From Dirofilaria immitis (Eukaryota > Nematoda > Chromadorea > Rhabditida > Onchocercidae), in contig JAKNDB010000110.1 of the NCBI GenBank assembly GCA_024305405.1, positions 3,162,001 through 3,226,000 of the forward strand: a DNA stretch of 64,000 nucleotides, given 5' to 3'. This document shows, piece after piece, positions 1 through 12,644 of the stretch. The notes under the pieces were generated by a model that worked only from the letters and a program-made list of their open reading frames with translations, did no database searches and had not been told where the DNA came from. Each line of letters begins with the position of its first letter. The first letter of the stretch is position 1. The position numbers were made by a program, and so were the translations under genes.

Positions 1-637
1 ATCTTCGAGTAATTTAAGCTATTACTACTATGAACTCCAATTACTGACAGTGCGAATATTAATTATGATTATGAACTTACTCCAATAATACGGTTTTTTT
101 GGAAGAGCCTCAGAAATGCCAAGCAATGCGGTACTAATAATTGCTACTAAAAAATTAATGCCCATTTGATGATACTACTTGATAGAGCAGCAAATTCGGA
201 TAGCAGTAAGTGCAGAATACGGCAATGAAGAGTTGCTGTTGCGAACATATGAGAATTTACAGCACATTTTTACTGATATCCTAATGAAATATTACCTGTT
301 TGTGTTCACCATCGTTGGTTGTTTATATTGTTGATTGATGGAAATGATTCTATTGCTGACCAATTGAAGACATCAATAAAGACGCTGAAACTGGTAGTTG
401 GCACAAAATACTGGCATCACAAAATTGATATTATTTGATTTAATCAAAAAGTAAAGAGTTAGTCATCTTTTCAAATGATTGAAACAGTTATCCTATTTAA
501 TTAGCTTTCAAAACAAGTTAACGACATTACCTGCTATATCGCTATCATTAATCGTTTAAAATAATCTAAATTTGCCTTAAATTTCACGATTGAATGAATG
601 AAACATTAACGTTTCCTTATTATGATGTTCATTTTGT

Positions 638-670
<33 letters not shown>

Positions 671-1132
671 AAGACAACTCTAGTATGAGGAATAACGAAG
701 ATGGATGAAAGTATTATTATTCTGCTAGCATTCCATTTAGCAATAATATTCTTGATTCTTCGTCAACGAAGCACTTCAAATAAAAACAAGAAATAGAATT
801 CGAAACAATGATATGTATTAATGGCAAATTGCTATTATTTCTTATAAATATTATTCAACTGATAACATAAGAAATATCAAAGTCTAATGATGATAATTAG
901 TAAGGCATGGACCTCTGGTAAATTGTTATCTATCAGTGATACTTTTAATTTATAATTTCGAAGAATAATTTACGCCTAGTTTCATGCATCGTTTACTTGT
1001 AATATTTGGAAAAATAATATAGGAAGTATTGTCCACCACCCTTCTTTATTAATGAATTCTGATAAATTTGCTTGCCTGATAATTTACAACGAAACACTTC
1101 TTTCATAGTAGTCGAATTGTACTCTAATGAAA

Positions 1133-1168
1133 TTTATTAATATAGTTTTGCAAAACTATATTAATAAA
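1133..1168. repeat. 36-bp perfect palindrome
   Basis: Two 18-base arms (tttattaatatagttttg and its exact reverse complement) meet with no spacer. The arms are AT-rich and could extrude as a cruciform or fold as a hairpin in RNA. No gene lies within 3 kb, so no function can be assigned. Confidence 0.9.
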
Positions 1169-1767
1169 AGAGCATAGCTAATGTCACTGATCATAAATTC
1201 TGTGGTCACAAACCTTTACTTAATTCATGTGCAAATATATCAATAAAGAAGGAGAAGCCAATTAGAAATGTAGTCGATATTGGATTCCGTATAGGAAATA
1301 TTGTAAACATACAACACGATAATAGTACACCATCCAAACTCTTTTGCAGTGCTTTGACATCAGAGATTTCTGATGATATTTCAGTGTTAAGAATGAATAA
1401 GCCTAACAAATGAGAAGTTTATGAAATTATTCGAGAGAAGGACAGAATGTAAATATTCTATCGGTCATTTGGATTGTTTGATTAGCTACACTTTGTGATC
1501 CATTTCGAGCTCGGAGATGAAAAGGAAAGGAAACGATAACAACGAGGAATAATCGATCATTCGCCTATTTAGCATCATATGAAAAAAGTTTTTAAAACGG
1601 TCAAAAAAAAAATCAATGCGACATTTACGTCATACATTGTCATCAACAATCGATTTATACTGTCCCTTTAATTGTGGGTCATCGGTAAATCCTTGAATGA
1701 TTTTAGTGCTGTGGGAGTGTCCTTGTTCCATTCATTTCTATCATGCTTCCTTCTCTTCCTGCTACTA

Positions 1768-1815
1768 GTACTACAACTATTACTACTACTGCTACTACTA
1801 CTGCTACTACAATTA
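1768..1815. repeat. CTA/CTG-type imperfect trinucleotide repeat
   Basis: A run of ctactact / ctgctact units interrupted by acaac. A small ORF across it encodes mostly leucine, which is what any CTN repeat would do. I treat it as a microsatellite, not a gene. Confidence 0.7.
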
Positions 1816-4608
1816 TCGTTGCTTTTCGTCCTGCTCATCCTACCGATCAGTTTGCTACTGGATAACTATAAGGCATCTTTTTCATCCATTCCATAAACCA
1901 TAAATCATATTCCTTTTTCTTTTCAATTTCCTCCTTCTTTTTTTTTCATGTTTTATATGTCGTATTTTCATTATCTTTATAGGGACATCTTTCTGTACCG
2001 GTCACTACCACTGAACAATGTAGGCAGGTAGGCCATGGATTATTGTATTATGCAATTGGATGACAAATGACATTGGCGGAATGACCATTCCAGTATAATA
2101 TATCGAACGATTGATATATTCACCAGAAATTTCCTGATAAATTAAAATCGTAAAATTGATCAAATGAAAAATTTCTATTCCAATTCTCTGCTTTCCTCTC
2201 TCATCCTCCTCAATTCCCTCAATCCGTGAATCATCAGTTTATTTTAAAATGGAGTATTGCAATTCATGATGATGATGTATATTAACATTTATCAGTGATG
2301 GAATTATCTTATCTAAGTTATTTTAATTACAAAATGCTGCTTTTTATTTAGAATGTTTTCTTGTATGATAAATAAGTGAGGAGGTCAAAAACTTTGATGA
2401 ATTTTCATCAAACATGGATAAAGTAATAAGACTATTATTTCAACATCTTCTATTTCTGTTCATTCTGATTCTGTTCATTCTGATCAAAAATATCATTCAA
2501 ACAATTGCTAATTGTAGATGCAGATAATACTATTCTAGAAGTTGCCTAATTTTCTTTGAATATTTTATTTACATTCTAATTATTTTACCTTAACTGAGGT
2601 CAACAACGTTCAGCATTATTTCTCACGCCTCATTTGCTAACTTATGCCATATTCTCTTGTGATAGGTAATCATATCCGTAATATACTTGACATACTGAGT
2701 CCATGATTAAACCTTATAAGTATTACTTGTATATTCTGTTCCATATCTGATTACGCAATAAATATTTTCGATGGCATAATTCAGGAATATTGTAGCTTTT
2801 TCATTGGCGGGATTCTTTCAGATAAGAAGAAATCGATAAATGAATGATTGATGAATCTAACAAATAGTACTTATTTGAAAAATTCAGCAAAATTAGAAAG
2901 AGCATATGTTAAGAAATATAAATATTGATCAAAAAAAAGAAAAAGAAATGAAATAATATTATAAAGCTGTGCAGGATTAAGTGAATTTTTATTATTAAAT
3001 TGAAAGAAGTACTAAAATTCTAAATAACCCGCCGCAACGTTCCTTATTGAAATGATTGTTCTGTTTGAAAAAAAAAAAACTTTATAAGCTGAAATTGTCA
3101 GGAAATCCTTCCTGATTTCTCATTCATTTATCAGCTATTTGTAGCTTGGCGATGTCAAGATAACAATTACTAATTTTAAAAACTTTAGTTCCAGCTGAAA
3201 AATGATGAAGAACGTGGCTGGATTATTTCCGTGCATAGATATTTATATTGATAAGCGATGATGTGTAACATTGTTATTTACATGCAGCACTTTGCAAACT
3301 TTTCATTAATACAAAATCAATCACACGATCGAGAACAGAAGGCAAGAAATGATGTATGATTTAATTTATTTTTAAAACTATAAGTAAAGCATAGAAAGTA
3401 AGAAAGAAGACAAATAGTCCATTATATGGATAGTGCTTAGAAATGTATTAATTTGAAATATCACATGATCTCTTACGTTATGCGAATATTGAGATTAGCA
3501 GTAATTATAAATGAGATAATGATCTTAAATTTAATTAATGATAACGATTAGACTCAATTACTGATAACGAACGTGGATAAGAAATCATGCAGCTGACTTG
3601 TATATTCATAACGTGAGGAATTTTTCAAATGACCTCTCAAATCACATAATGGACTAGTCTCCTTCTTTCTTCTCCCTTACACTTTGCTTATTGTTTTACA
3701 AATAAATTATATTAAACATTATCAGATTATATTAACATCACAATCCTTATCACACAACTGACTTCATATTGCACTTGTTAACCTATCAGTGCAGGAGAAA
3801 GCCGATTTTAGTGCAGTGCAAATCAATATTGCGATGAATCCGATAAAAAATAATTTCCATCTAGAATCTGGTACGAGTTATCAAAATATATTTTGTTCTC
3901 TTTTTAACGTTAAATTCTAATATAAATCCTAGAAATGGTAATAATTAGTACATCGTGTATTTTTGGGAATCTTAAAAATGCAAGAGAAAGATGACAAGTG
4001 ATAAATTAGATCTATAAATCACAAAAATGCTTTTCAGTGCTAAACTGTACTTATAGACAGATGTGTTATTTTATGATAAGAGAATACATTACTACTTATT
4101 ATAGTAATATGGGTTGAGCAAGCTAATATAAGAAATTGTTGCGAGTATTTCAGAAGAGTTGAACAAGCTGAAAAGGCATAAATACATCTTGCGTAGAAAT
4201 CAAATGGCCTTTATCAGCAACACTCCAACCAATAGTCGAAATAATATGATGACTTGATAACGCAAACCTCTTTTGTAGAACGACATGCTATGATGCTAAT
4301 TGTAGTGTTTTTAATTATTATGTAAACTAAAAAATCCAGAAACCAACAATTCATTTATTTATTTTATTGAACATATCTTTTCTACGATTTTATATCTATG
4401 AAAATGTAATGGGCAATATACCATGTTAAATTAGTAATTATAGGTCAGTTAATTAAGCCAGTTAATTAAGAAATGACGCTGTGCTTTTCTCCATTAAGCA
4501 AATTGCTTTGATGAAATTTGCGAGCATTTTTGCGATTCACTGAGTGTTCGTAGGAATTTTCAAAGACACTATATGTATGATAAACCATTTTTAATTTGAA
4601 ATCACATT

Positions 4609-4618
4609 TCATTTTCAG
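4609..4618 (+). promoter_or_regulatory. Putative trans-splice acceptor before the LARGE-like start
   Basis: A T-rich tract ending in ttttcag lies six bases before the ATG at 4625, with no upstream exon recognised. In nematodes this arrangement usually marks spliced-leader addition. The same configuration precedes several other starts in this window, for example at 20288, 28200 and 48009. Confidence 0.45.
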
Positions 4619-4624
4619 GAAGTC

Positions 4625-7600
4625 ATGAAGAAAAGACGATGGCAGATGAATGCTTATTGCATATGGATTTCTGTGATCATCATGATCGTTATGTTTTATT
4701 TATCGACTTTTACTGAAGGTTTATTTATTCGTTAATTTGCTCTTTTGAAAGTTCGGTGAAAAAGTTTGATTGACAGATCAGTAAACAGATTGTTTGAGTG
4801 ATTGATAGATACATTTAGAAAAATCATTTATGAAAAATAAAGCTCTTTTGAATTGATAATTTGTTATAGTATCATATCATTTTCGCATACATAAAAGAAA
4901 CACTAATTTATTCGAACAACTTGTGACGCTAACAAATGACAAGAGAAATGAAAGTGAAGATGAAAATCATTCGCAACACTGCCAGGTTCTTACATATATA
5001 TATATATATATATACATATAATTATTCAATGTTTGAAAAACGAATCACCTGAAGAGATTAATCCAGGTGTTACATTTGGCATTGGTGGTATGTGGAGGTG
5101 TTCAATTGAGCTATCCTTTGTCCACGCTTATCAAAAGTATTCTCCGTTACCGTCAACAGGCTATCGTTTTGCATTTACTTGTCGACGACATTGCTATGAA
5201 AATTTTATCGCTGTTATTTAGTACATGGCGATTACCTGCTGGTAATTTGTTGATCTATCATTTTCAAATTTTTATATGAGAAGTTGTAACTCATTGCTTT
5301 CTTCAAATCTGTATGAATTTAGAATGAGTAAATGTTTTGAGTTAATACATATTTCATAAGTTTTCATTCCCGAACATTTTATCCAATTTCTGTGATTCAG
5401 CTGAACAAGTTAAAAGTAGTTTCTGAACTGAGTGTATTATAGTAAAAGTGGTATTTTATAACGCTTCGCAATATTTGGATCGCGTCTCATGGATTCCGAA
5501 TCGACATTATTCAGGCAGATACAGCTTTCTTAAGCTTATTTTAAACGACATTTTATCTACTGATGTTGATAAGGTATTATTTTAACTTAGCATTGTTACG
5601 AACATGATCGTAATTTTCTCTATTAGAACTTTTCAAAAAAAAAAGTTTAAAGAAAAATTTTAGGCAGTCCCAAACTCGATTCATAAGGTCGCAGTACCAT
5701 ATTAGACAAGTTGTAGAATGATAACAGTGAAGTAATATTGAAGCAAGATCGAATTTTTTTTTTTTTTTATTCAGGTAGATATATAGCTTTTCCTCCAAAG
5801 ATAGATGCAAAATAATAAATATTATCGCATACTGACTGTCAAGACCAGGCAATTTTGTCATCTATATTTGTCATCTTTTTAATCTAAACAGTTGATGGAT
5901 TTATGACAATTTAACAGCTGACATGAATTCGAAGGTTACCATCCGGTCATTATTCGATTGCTCAGTGAAATCTACTGAATAATGCGTTGCAGTGAATGAA
6001 CAAATGAACAAGCACTTCTTACAATCTTAGTGATTAAAACTAAAGAAATAATATTCTATTCTCCAGGTAATCGCACTTGATGCAGATGTATTGATAATGG
6101 ATGATATCGCGCAACTGTGGTCATTTTTTCGAATATGACAAATTTACAAGCAATTGGTTTAGTGGAAAATTTGTCTGATTGGTACTTACTTAATATAAGT
6201 ATACCCGAAAGAATTGTTTGGCCAGCATGGGTACGTTTTAATATCTTCAAATGGCAAATGGAAAGTTGTTCATCAAATTATTAGTTTTTATTTCATAAAA
6301 TACTATTAAATTTGATACTGTTTTTTGAAATTTTTTTCTTTTGAAATTCATAAGAAGTATTTTAGAAAGAAATAAGATTACAGGGACGTGGCTTTAATAG
6401 TGGCGTGATGTTGCTGGATTTAGCCAAGCTAAGGAATATAAGCTGGTCATATATTTGGGAAGAAACTGCTTCAAAAAATATTAGAGAATATGGTCCAACT
6501 GAATTAGCTGATCAGGCAGTCATAATTAATAACTTTGTTAACATTACTTATACCAAATAAGTCTATCCTGGTTGTAAACGTAAATCACGTATAACGCTAT
6601 TTTTGTTTAGCAAAGCGAATTATGCTTCGTATATCGCATTTTTTGGAGTATAGCCTTTACTAGGCAACAGTAGATCAAACTCTCCTTTTTCGATCGTCTC
6701 ACGTTACTAAAAACTGACTTAAGAATTATTTTTTTCTGGACATCAGCCGTCATTATTCGTTATCTTTCTGGAAACAAATTCAAACTTAGTAGAAATAATC
6801 GCTGTTCCAAATACTTTCACTTTATGTCTAAGAAATTGATTTCTGGAAAAATTCAATTATTATGTTTAGGATGTAATGAATGCCGTTATAAATGATCATC
6901 AATGGATTGTACAAAAACTTCCTTGTGAGTGGAATTTTCAGTTAGGATTTCAGTCACAACAGAACTTATGTCCTGTAGAAATTTCTCATTTAAAGGTAAA
7001 TGTGATCGTTATTTGTTATTAATAATTGGATTTTAAATATAACATTGAACATTTCATTTCCAGTTGGTTCATTGGAATTCGCCCTTAAAAACGCGAATAG
7101 TAAATCGTTATGCAGTATTCCTGCGTCGTTATTATGATAGAATTAGGGATATGGATGGTAATATGTTTCGGTCTAACATAATTCATTGTCATTATGGCTC
7201 TGTTAGTTTTCAATTTTCACTTTTTTTTTTTTTTTTTCCATAGAAAGTTGACAATAAAGTTTTAATTAGTATACGCACATAATTATATACTCTTAGATAC
7301 ATTCATATATAAGTAAATTTATTCATTTACATCTTATATTCTATATGTAGCGATAAATTTACTGTTTACATACATATACGTGGATCAACAATTTATTCTG
7401 CTATTATATCATATCTTATTTGCAAATAAAAATCTTATCAGTATAAAATTATGATCTCACAAAAATTGTATTGAATGTATTTATTCTCACTTTTATTATG
7501 GAGAAGAAAAATCAATACTAATTATTAGTATTTAAACTAATAAACATACAGTACATATTTGATTTGGAAAAATAAAAGATATAATGAAAATTAATAAGTT

Positions 7601-9863
7601 ATTGTACCAATAGGAATATTCAACATTTGACAAAATTTCTGAATATGATGACAATGACGATGGATGTAATGAGATACGATATGCCTCGTTTTATCACATA
7701 TCGAACATTACTGTACGTACGTCCCTACAATTTCATTGTAAGTCTTTATATCTAAAGAAACCTGTTTAGGATTTAATAGTTTTTTTTTATGAAAAATAAT
7801 TTTATAATAAATTATGCCATCATTTGAAAATACTACTTGAATGAAAGGGATGATATGAAATCTGTTCAAACATTCTCGAAGATAATATCTTTGCTTTGCT
7901 CTCCATTACTGGAATATTGTATAGTAACAATATGTGAATGAATGTAATTATACTGCATGAAATGTATTTTTCAAGGTTTCATTAAAGTAATAACTTTCAT
8001 GCTAGTTAGATTTGACCCTTTGTTATTCACAATTATCCCAGGCTTTTTCGACTGATTTCACTATCATATCACGTTTTGAAATTATTGCCTTATAAATTAA
8101 ACATTTGCTCTATTGTGATAAGGGGAGAAGAAAAAGAAACGACTGAAACATTCAGGATACGCCGAAGAATGTTGTTTTGACAACACAGTTCAGCATGGAT
8201 CGTTTGATGCATTTTGATGCGTTATTGCAATATTGGAGTGGACCTGTATCGGCTGCTGTTTATGTTTCTGATTCTGATCTTTCATTGCTAATTCAATTTT
8301 TCGATGATACTCTTGCTAATCGAACTAATATTGCGTTGCATGCTGTTTACAAAGAAGGCGTTAGTTTTATTTATTAAGTTTTGTTGATATTTTTTAATCA
8401 ATCTCATTTTTTTGACTAATATTTCATATTTTTCACTTTATTTTTACTTGCAGACATACTATCCCATAAATTATCTGCGAAATGTTGCACTAAATAATAG
8501 TAACGATGCATCATTTGTTTTTTTGACCGACGTTGATTTCATACCAGAACCAGGTGATTTTTCCTGAAATTATTAGAGCGAGAACGATTCGAGAACGATT
8601 ATTAGTTTTGAATTTCTATAATTATATATGATGTGCTTTTTATTAAATTCTAAAATACAATTGTTCAGAAGAATCTTCTGTCACTTACTCGCTTGCATAA
8701 ATAATCTCTGTCTAAAGTCCGATGTGGGACTTCTAAACCAGTAGTATATGATTGAAAATCGATATTTCAATTTCCGTATTTTTTAAAATTCGATGTGGTG
8801 CTCTTAATATTGATTATTACTAGTAAGCATAGAAACCAAAAAAAAAAAAAAAGAAAGTATTATTTTTTATTATGTTGCAGTTATTACCATCCCTTCTATC
8901 TTTCACAGAATTTTTTTCCATCTTTTTTTTTTTTTTTCTTGGAAATTTCCTTTTGTGTCATATTTTAGGACTGTATACAATGTTATGTAAAAAGTTGGCA
9001 ATGAACGACTCAACAAACAAAAGAGCGTTTGTCGTGCCAGCATTTGAATATATAGGTAGTAGTCAAGTTCCAGCGATTCCTCAAACCAAGAATGATTTGT
9101 TAATAGAACTTGATGCCCAACGCATGCAGATTTTTCGGCAAAATTTATGGATTCAGGGTCATGCTGCTACTGACTATGATCGTTGGAGACATGCTGAGAA
9201 AGAATACTCGGTATGTCAGTGGAAATTGAATTCTTTAAAGTTCTGTTCAGTTTTGAAGTCCTTTAATTTTGTTATGATAAAATCTAATTTTATTTTCTGT
9301 AGGTTTCATGGAGGACTGATTATGAGCCATATGTTGTAGTAAGGCGTAATGGATTACCACTTTATGATCAGCGGTTTGTTGGTTTCGGCTGGAATAAACT
9401 GTCCCATATAATGTCACTCGATGCTGCCAAGTATGCTTCTTTTTTTTTCAATGTATCTTATTTTAAACATCGCATGAAGTATTTTGCAATTGCACAAATT
9501 TATTTTCTTGCTCATTTCACTCTTTGTTTCTTAAAAGCTCTCATCAGAAACTCATCGACTTAATCTCATCCACTTTTTCCTTTTTTTTTTAATTTCGAAC
9601 TTACATGCTTATTTATTTTGCTTATTCAAATATTGCTAAATATTTAATGCAGTTACGAATTTATCATTCTACCGGATGTATTCGTTATTCATCAGCCGCA
9701 TCTTCCCTCATTCGAAATGAAACTTTACCGTTCACTGGCGATATATCGTAAATGCTTGAAAGCTCTAAAGGGTGAATTTGTACGTGATTTAATACGTGAA
9801 CAAAGAAGGAGGAACAAGATATCCAGTTTTTCTGAAGATCAATTGAATAATTTTCGCCTTTGA
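4625..9863 (+). CDS. lge-1: LARGE-type xylosyl/glucuronyl-transferase
   Basis: Bifunctional Golgi glycosyltransferase of the LARGE family, which in animals builds the xylose-glucuronate (matriglycan) polymer on alpha-dystroglycan. About 690 residues, against 756 in human. Exons: 4625-4718, ~4898-4985, 5067-5241, 5443-5573, 6067-6230, 6384-6515, 6870-6995, 7064-7201, 7614-~7763, 8156-8359, 8454-8553, 8969-9210, 9303-9430, 9653-9863. Exon 1 gives a type II signal anchor after MKKRRWQ. The GT8 half has the DAD metal motif ([11 protein letters not shown]), [18 protein letters not shown] and LADQD. The GT49 half has [16 protein letters not shown] and the DVD motif (FLTDVDFIP), VVPAFE, GWNK and HQPHLPSFE. 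Exon 5 breaks its frame at the T6 run 6124-6129, where one extra T restores it. The exon 1-2 junction is out of phase by one base. Intron 6 starts with GC at 6516. The 3' end of exon 9 is uncertain (7737 or 7763). The family is certain; the symbol follows the C. elegans homologue as I recall it. Confidence 0.93.
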
Positions 9864-12624
9864 AAAATATTTAATATCAGTGAATATTTCAATTATGTAT
9901 TTTGTTGTGTATTATTTATCCATATCGATTACTACTATTGTTATCATTTGTATCATATTAGCTACAAATGTCGTCTCGTCAAATTTCAGTTAAACTTTCA
10001 ATTTCTCTTTCCTTTATCTTTTTCACGGTAATTTTTCATTATTCATATTGTTGCTGTATTTGATTTTATTTTTGAACGGCCGGGTAATTTTTATTATTCT
10101 TTCTTATACGAATTATCTCTAATTCAAATATTTAACGATCTCTACGCGTATATGTTATAATTTATCAATTACTTCAAAGAGAAGAAAGAACATTAAACAA
10201 TAAAACTGTTCTGCTAAATCTATTCAATATTCAATTTCATTTTTCAAATTGCTCCAGTTTATCTCACTCTTTCTATTAGATGAAAATGATTCATCATCCT
10301 GAAAACTTGAAGTTTAGACATGCTCAAATGTATTCTTAGGTGGCAGTATGTTCGATTATATTTTCCAGATGGTCGATCCATTAAAACAAGGAGCAAACTT
10401 TTCTGCGAAGTGTATCATTGTGTAGCAGCGGATATAATTCTTTCATTAATAATCAAATCATATGAGAGAATTAGATTCATTGCATATAGAAATTATGTGG
10501 AAACTTACTGTTCAGATTTTTTGACCGATTGATTTTCATTATCAAAATTTATTGATTATTTGATTTCCGGATCCAGCGGCGAGTTATCAGACTCTCGGAG
10601 GATCTTATAAGTGAAGTAAATTTTTTTCCTTCCTCTCCTTGACTTAATAAATAAAAGCCTGACATATCACCTGAATTGCTGAATTCTTATTACTTACTTA
10701 ACATTGAAGATCTATAAATCAAAATATTTGTAAACCATGTATTGATAAAAACATCGGTTATATTAGTATCTTTAAAAATAATTTATGGCAACTCTAGAAG
10801 TCGATTATTCTTGGTAAATATTTGATAGTATTTTCAACGAAATTGACTATAATATTTACATCCTCAAGCACGCAAGCCTATTTTTATCACTCTAAACTAA
10901 TTTAGATTCTAAAGACGTCTTTCCATATTCTACTTCAACGAATCCGTAAAGTGGTGAAAAAAACTTTGCCATCCATCAAACAGTTCACCTTTTAATAAAG
11001 AACTTTTCTGGCAATTTATTTGAATACAATATTGGCAACACTTCATTCGAGAATTTCGCTTGGAAAATATTCTTATTACAAGGGTCGATAGATGTAGATA
11101 GGAATAGCACAACGTGCAGAAAAAACTCCATAAATAGAAGAATATTGACCAACATATAAGCACTGAAAATCTATATGTCGGGGAAGGGGTTATTCAATGG
11201 ATGCGTCGTGCAGAATACCATAGGTCAAAGGTCAGAGACCTCGCATGTCTCCCAAACGCACTGTACATTTTGGAGTTGTGATTTGGTTAACTATTATACA
11301 TATATACATCCCTCTAATTTTATACTGAAAAATAAAGCCGGAAATCGAAATAGACATATAATAAAGGCTGGAGAAAATGGGAAAGATTGAGGGGACTGTC
11401 ATCTTGAGCAGCAGAGCCAAGTTGATGTCAATTATCCTCAACGAAGGCAAAGTTGCTCATGACGAACGTGCCCCTCACCGTGGACAATTCCAACCACAAG
11501 TCACACCATCTCACATCTTAGAATGACCCTGTTAGTCCTGACCTTGTGACGTCTGACTATCAGCTTACTGCTCATCCATTTCGTATTCAGCACCGCCCAT
11601 TTACAATGAACAACAATAAAAACCATAACACCTAACACCATTGTCCACTACTGTCTATACTGTCCTATTCTCTGTGCATATGTCTCTTCTGTACCTTATA
11701 ACAAAAGTTCGTAACATTGACCTTTAATATATGAGACTGCTCATAGGATAAGCCTTCTCCACATCTGAAATATCCCACCAAAACATTTGGTATTATACGA
11801 ATAGGTCATTTTCCTTGCACTCTGAACTTTAGTTCATCGATTCGTCGATGACAAGACAATCTAAACATTCAACTCTAACATTTGACTACTTCTCAATGCT
11901 AACTAAAACTTTAAAATAAACGATGGATGCTCAATGATTCCAATAAAACAAAATAAAGATAAACAAGTTTAAAAGCAATAGAAGGAAGCTGCCCTTATTT
12001 ATATTTTCCTCTTCCCTATCTCTCTCTCTATCTTCCTTTCTCTCTGCCTGTCTCTGGTCAGTAAACCTGATTAAGGAATATTGATGATCTCAACATTTAC
12101 CGAATAAAGAATCTAATGTCTTACATAAATAACACTCTTCATATTAACGAAGGCAAATCAATTAGCAATACTGCGGTAGAAATGACAGATGGCACTAAAG
12201 TCTGCTAAACAGTCATCCCAATCATCCAGCTGGAACGGATCTGACCTTGACTATCTATTTGCTATCGCTAGTCAATGGGAACATAAGCTCGGATTAAATA
12301 TGCCGCTGAAATGGGCGAATAAATAAAATGGCGCTGAAAAAAATTATATCAAGGGTCAAATTGCATGCAATGCCTGTCGTACATATATTGTTGTTAATTT
12401 GCTACATAGTCGAGGGTTAAAGGGATGGATAGATTGAGAGGATCAATAATCTCATCTTACTAAAAACGATCATTTATCGGAGAGAATTTCTTCATACTTC
12501 TCTTCTACAATCTTTGTTTTTTTTTTCTTTTTTTTTCTTGCTATATGAACAATTTTATCATCGACTATTCTTTATGATTTATCCTAGTTTAACAATACTG
12601 CAAGTAACAAAGTTTGAAGAGTGC

Positions 12625-12644
12625 ATTCCTTGTTAACAAGGAAT
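12625..12644. repeat. 20-bp perfect palindrome
   Basis: attccttgttaacaaggaat reads the same on both strands, centred on an HpaI-type gttaac. It is isolated in non-coding sequence. It could be a dimeric protein-binding site or chance. Confidence 0.85.

Larger units (their letters stand above)
1..4624. other. Intergenic, no gene recognised
   Basis: AT-rich sequence in which I found no exon chain, no domain-like peptide and no RNA gene on either strand. It contains a 24-base A-rich run near 641-671, a CTA/CTG-like simple repeat around 1768-1815, and a long perfect palindrome at 1133-1168 (listed separately). The short open frames here have no splice context and look random. The last few hundred bases probably hold the promoter of the LARGE-like gene. 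Confidence 0.6.

Noticed and set aside
6056..6250. 64-codon minus-strand ORF
   Set aside because: It lies antisense to LARGE-like exon 5, which carries the conserved DAD motif on the plus strand.
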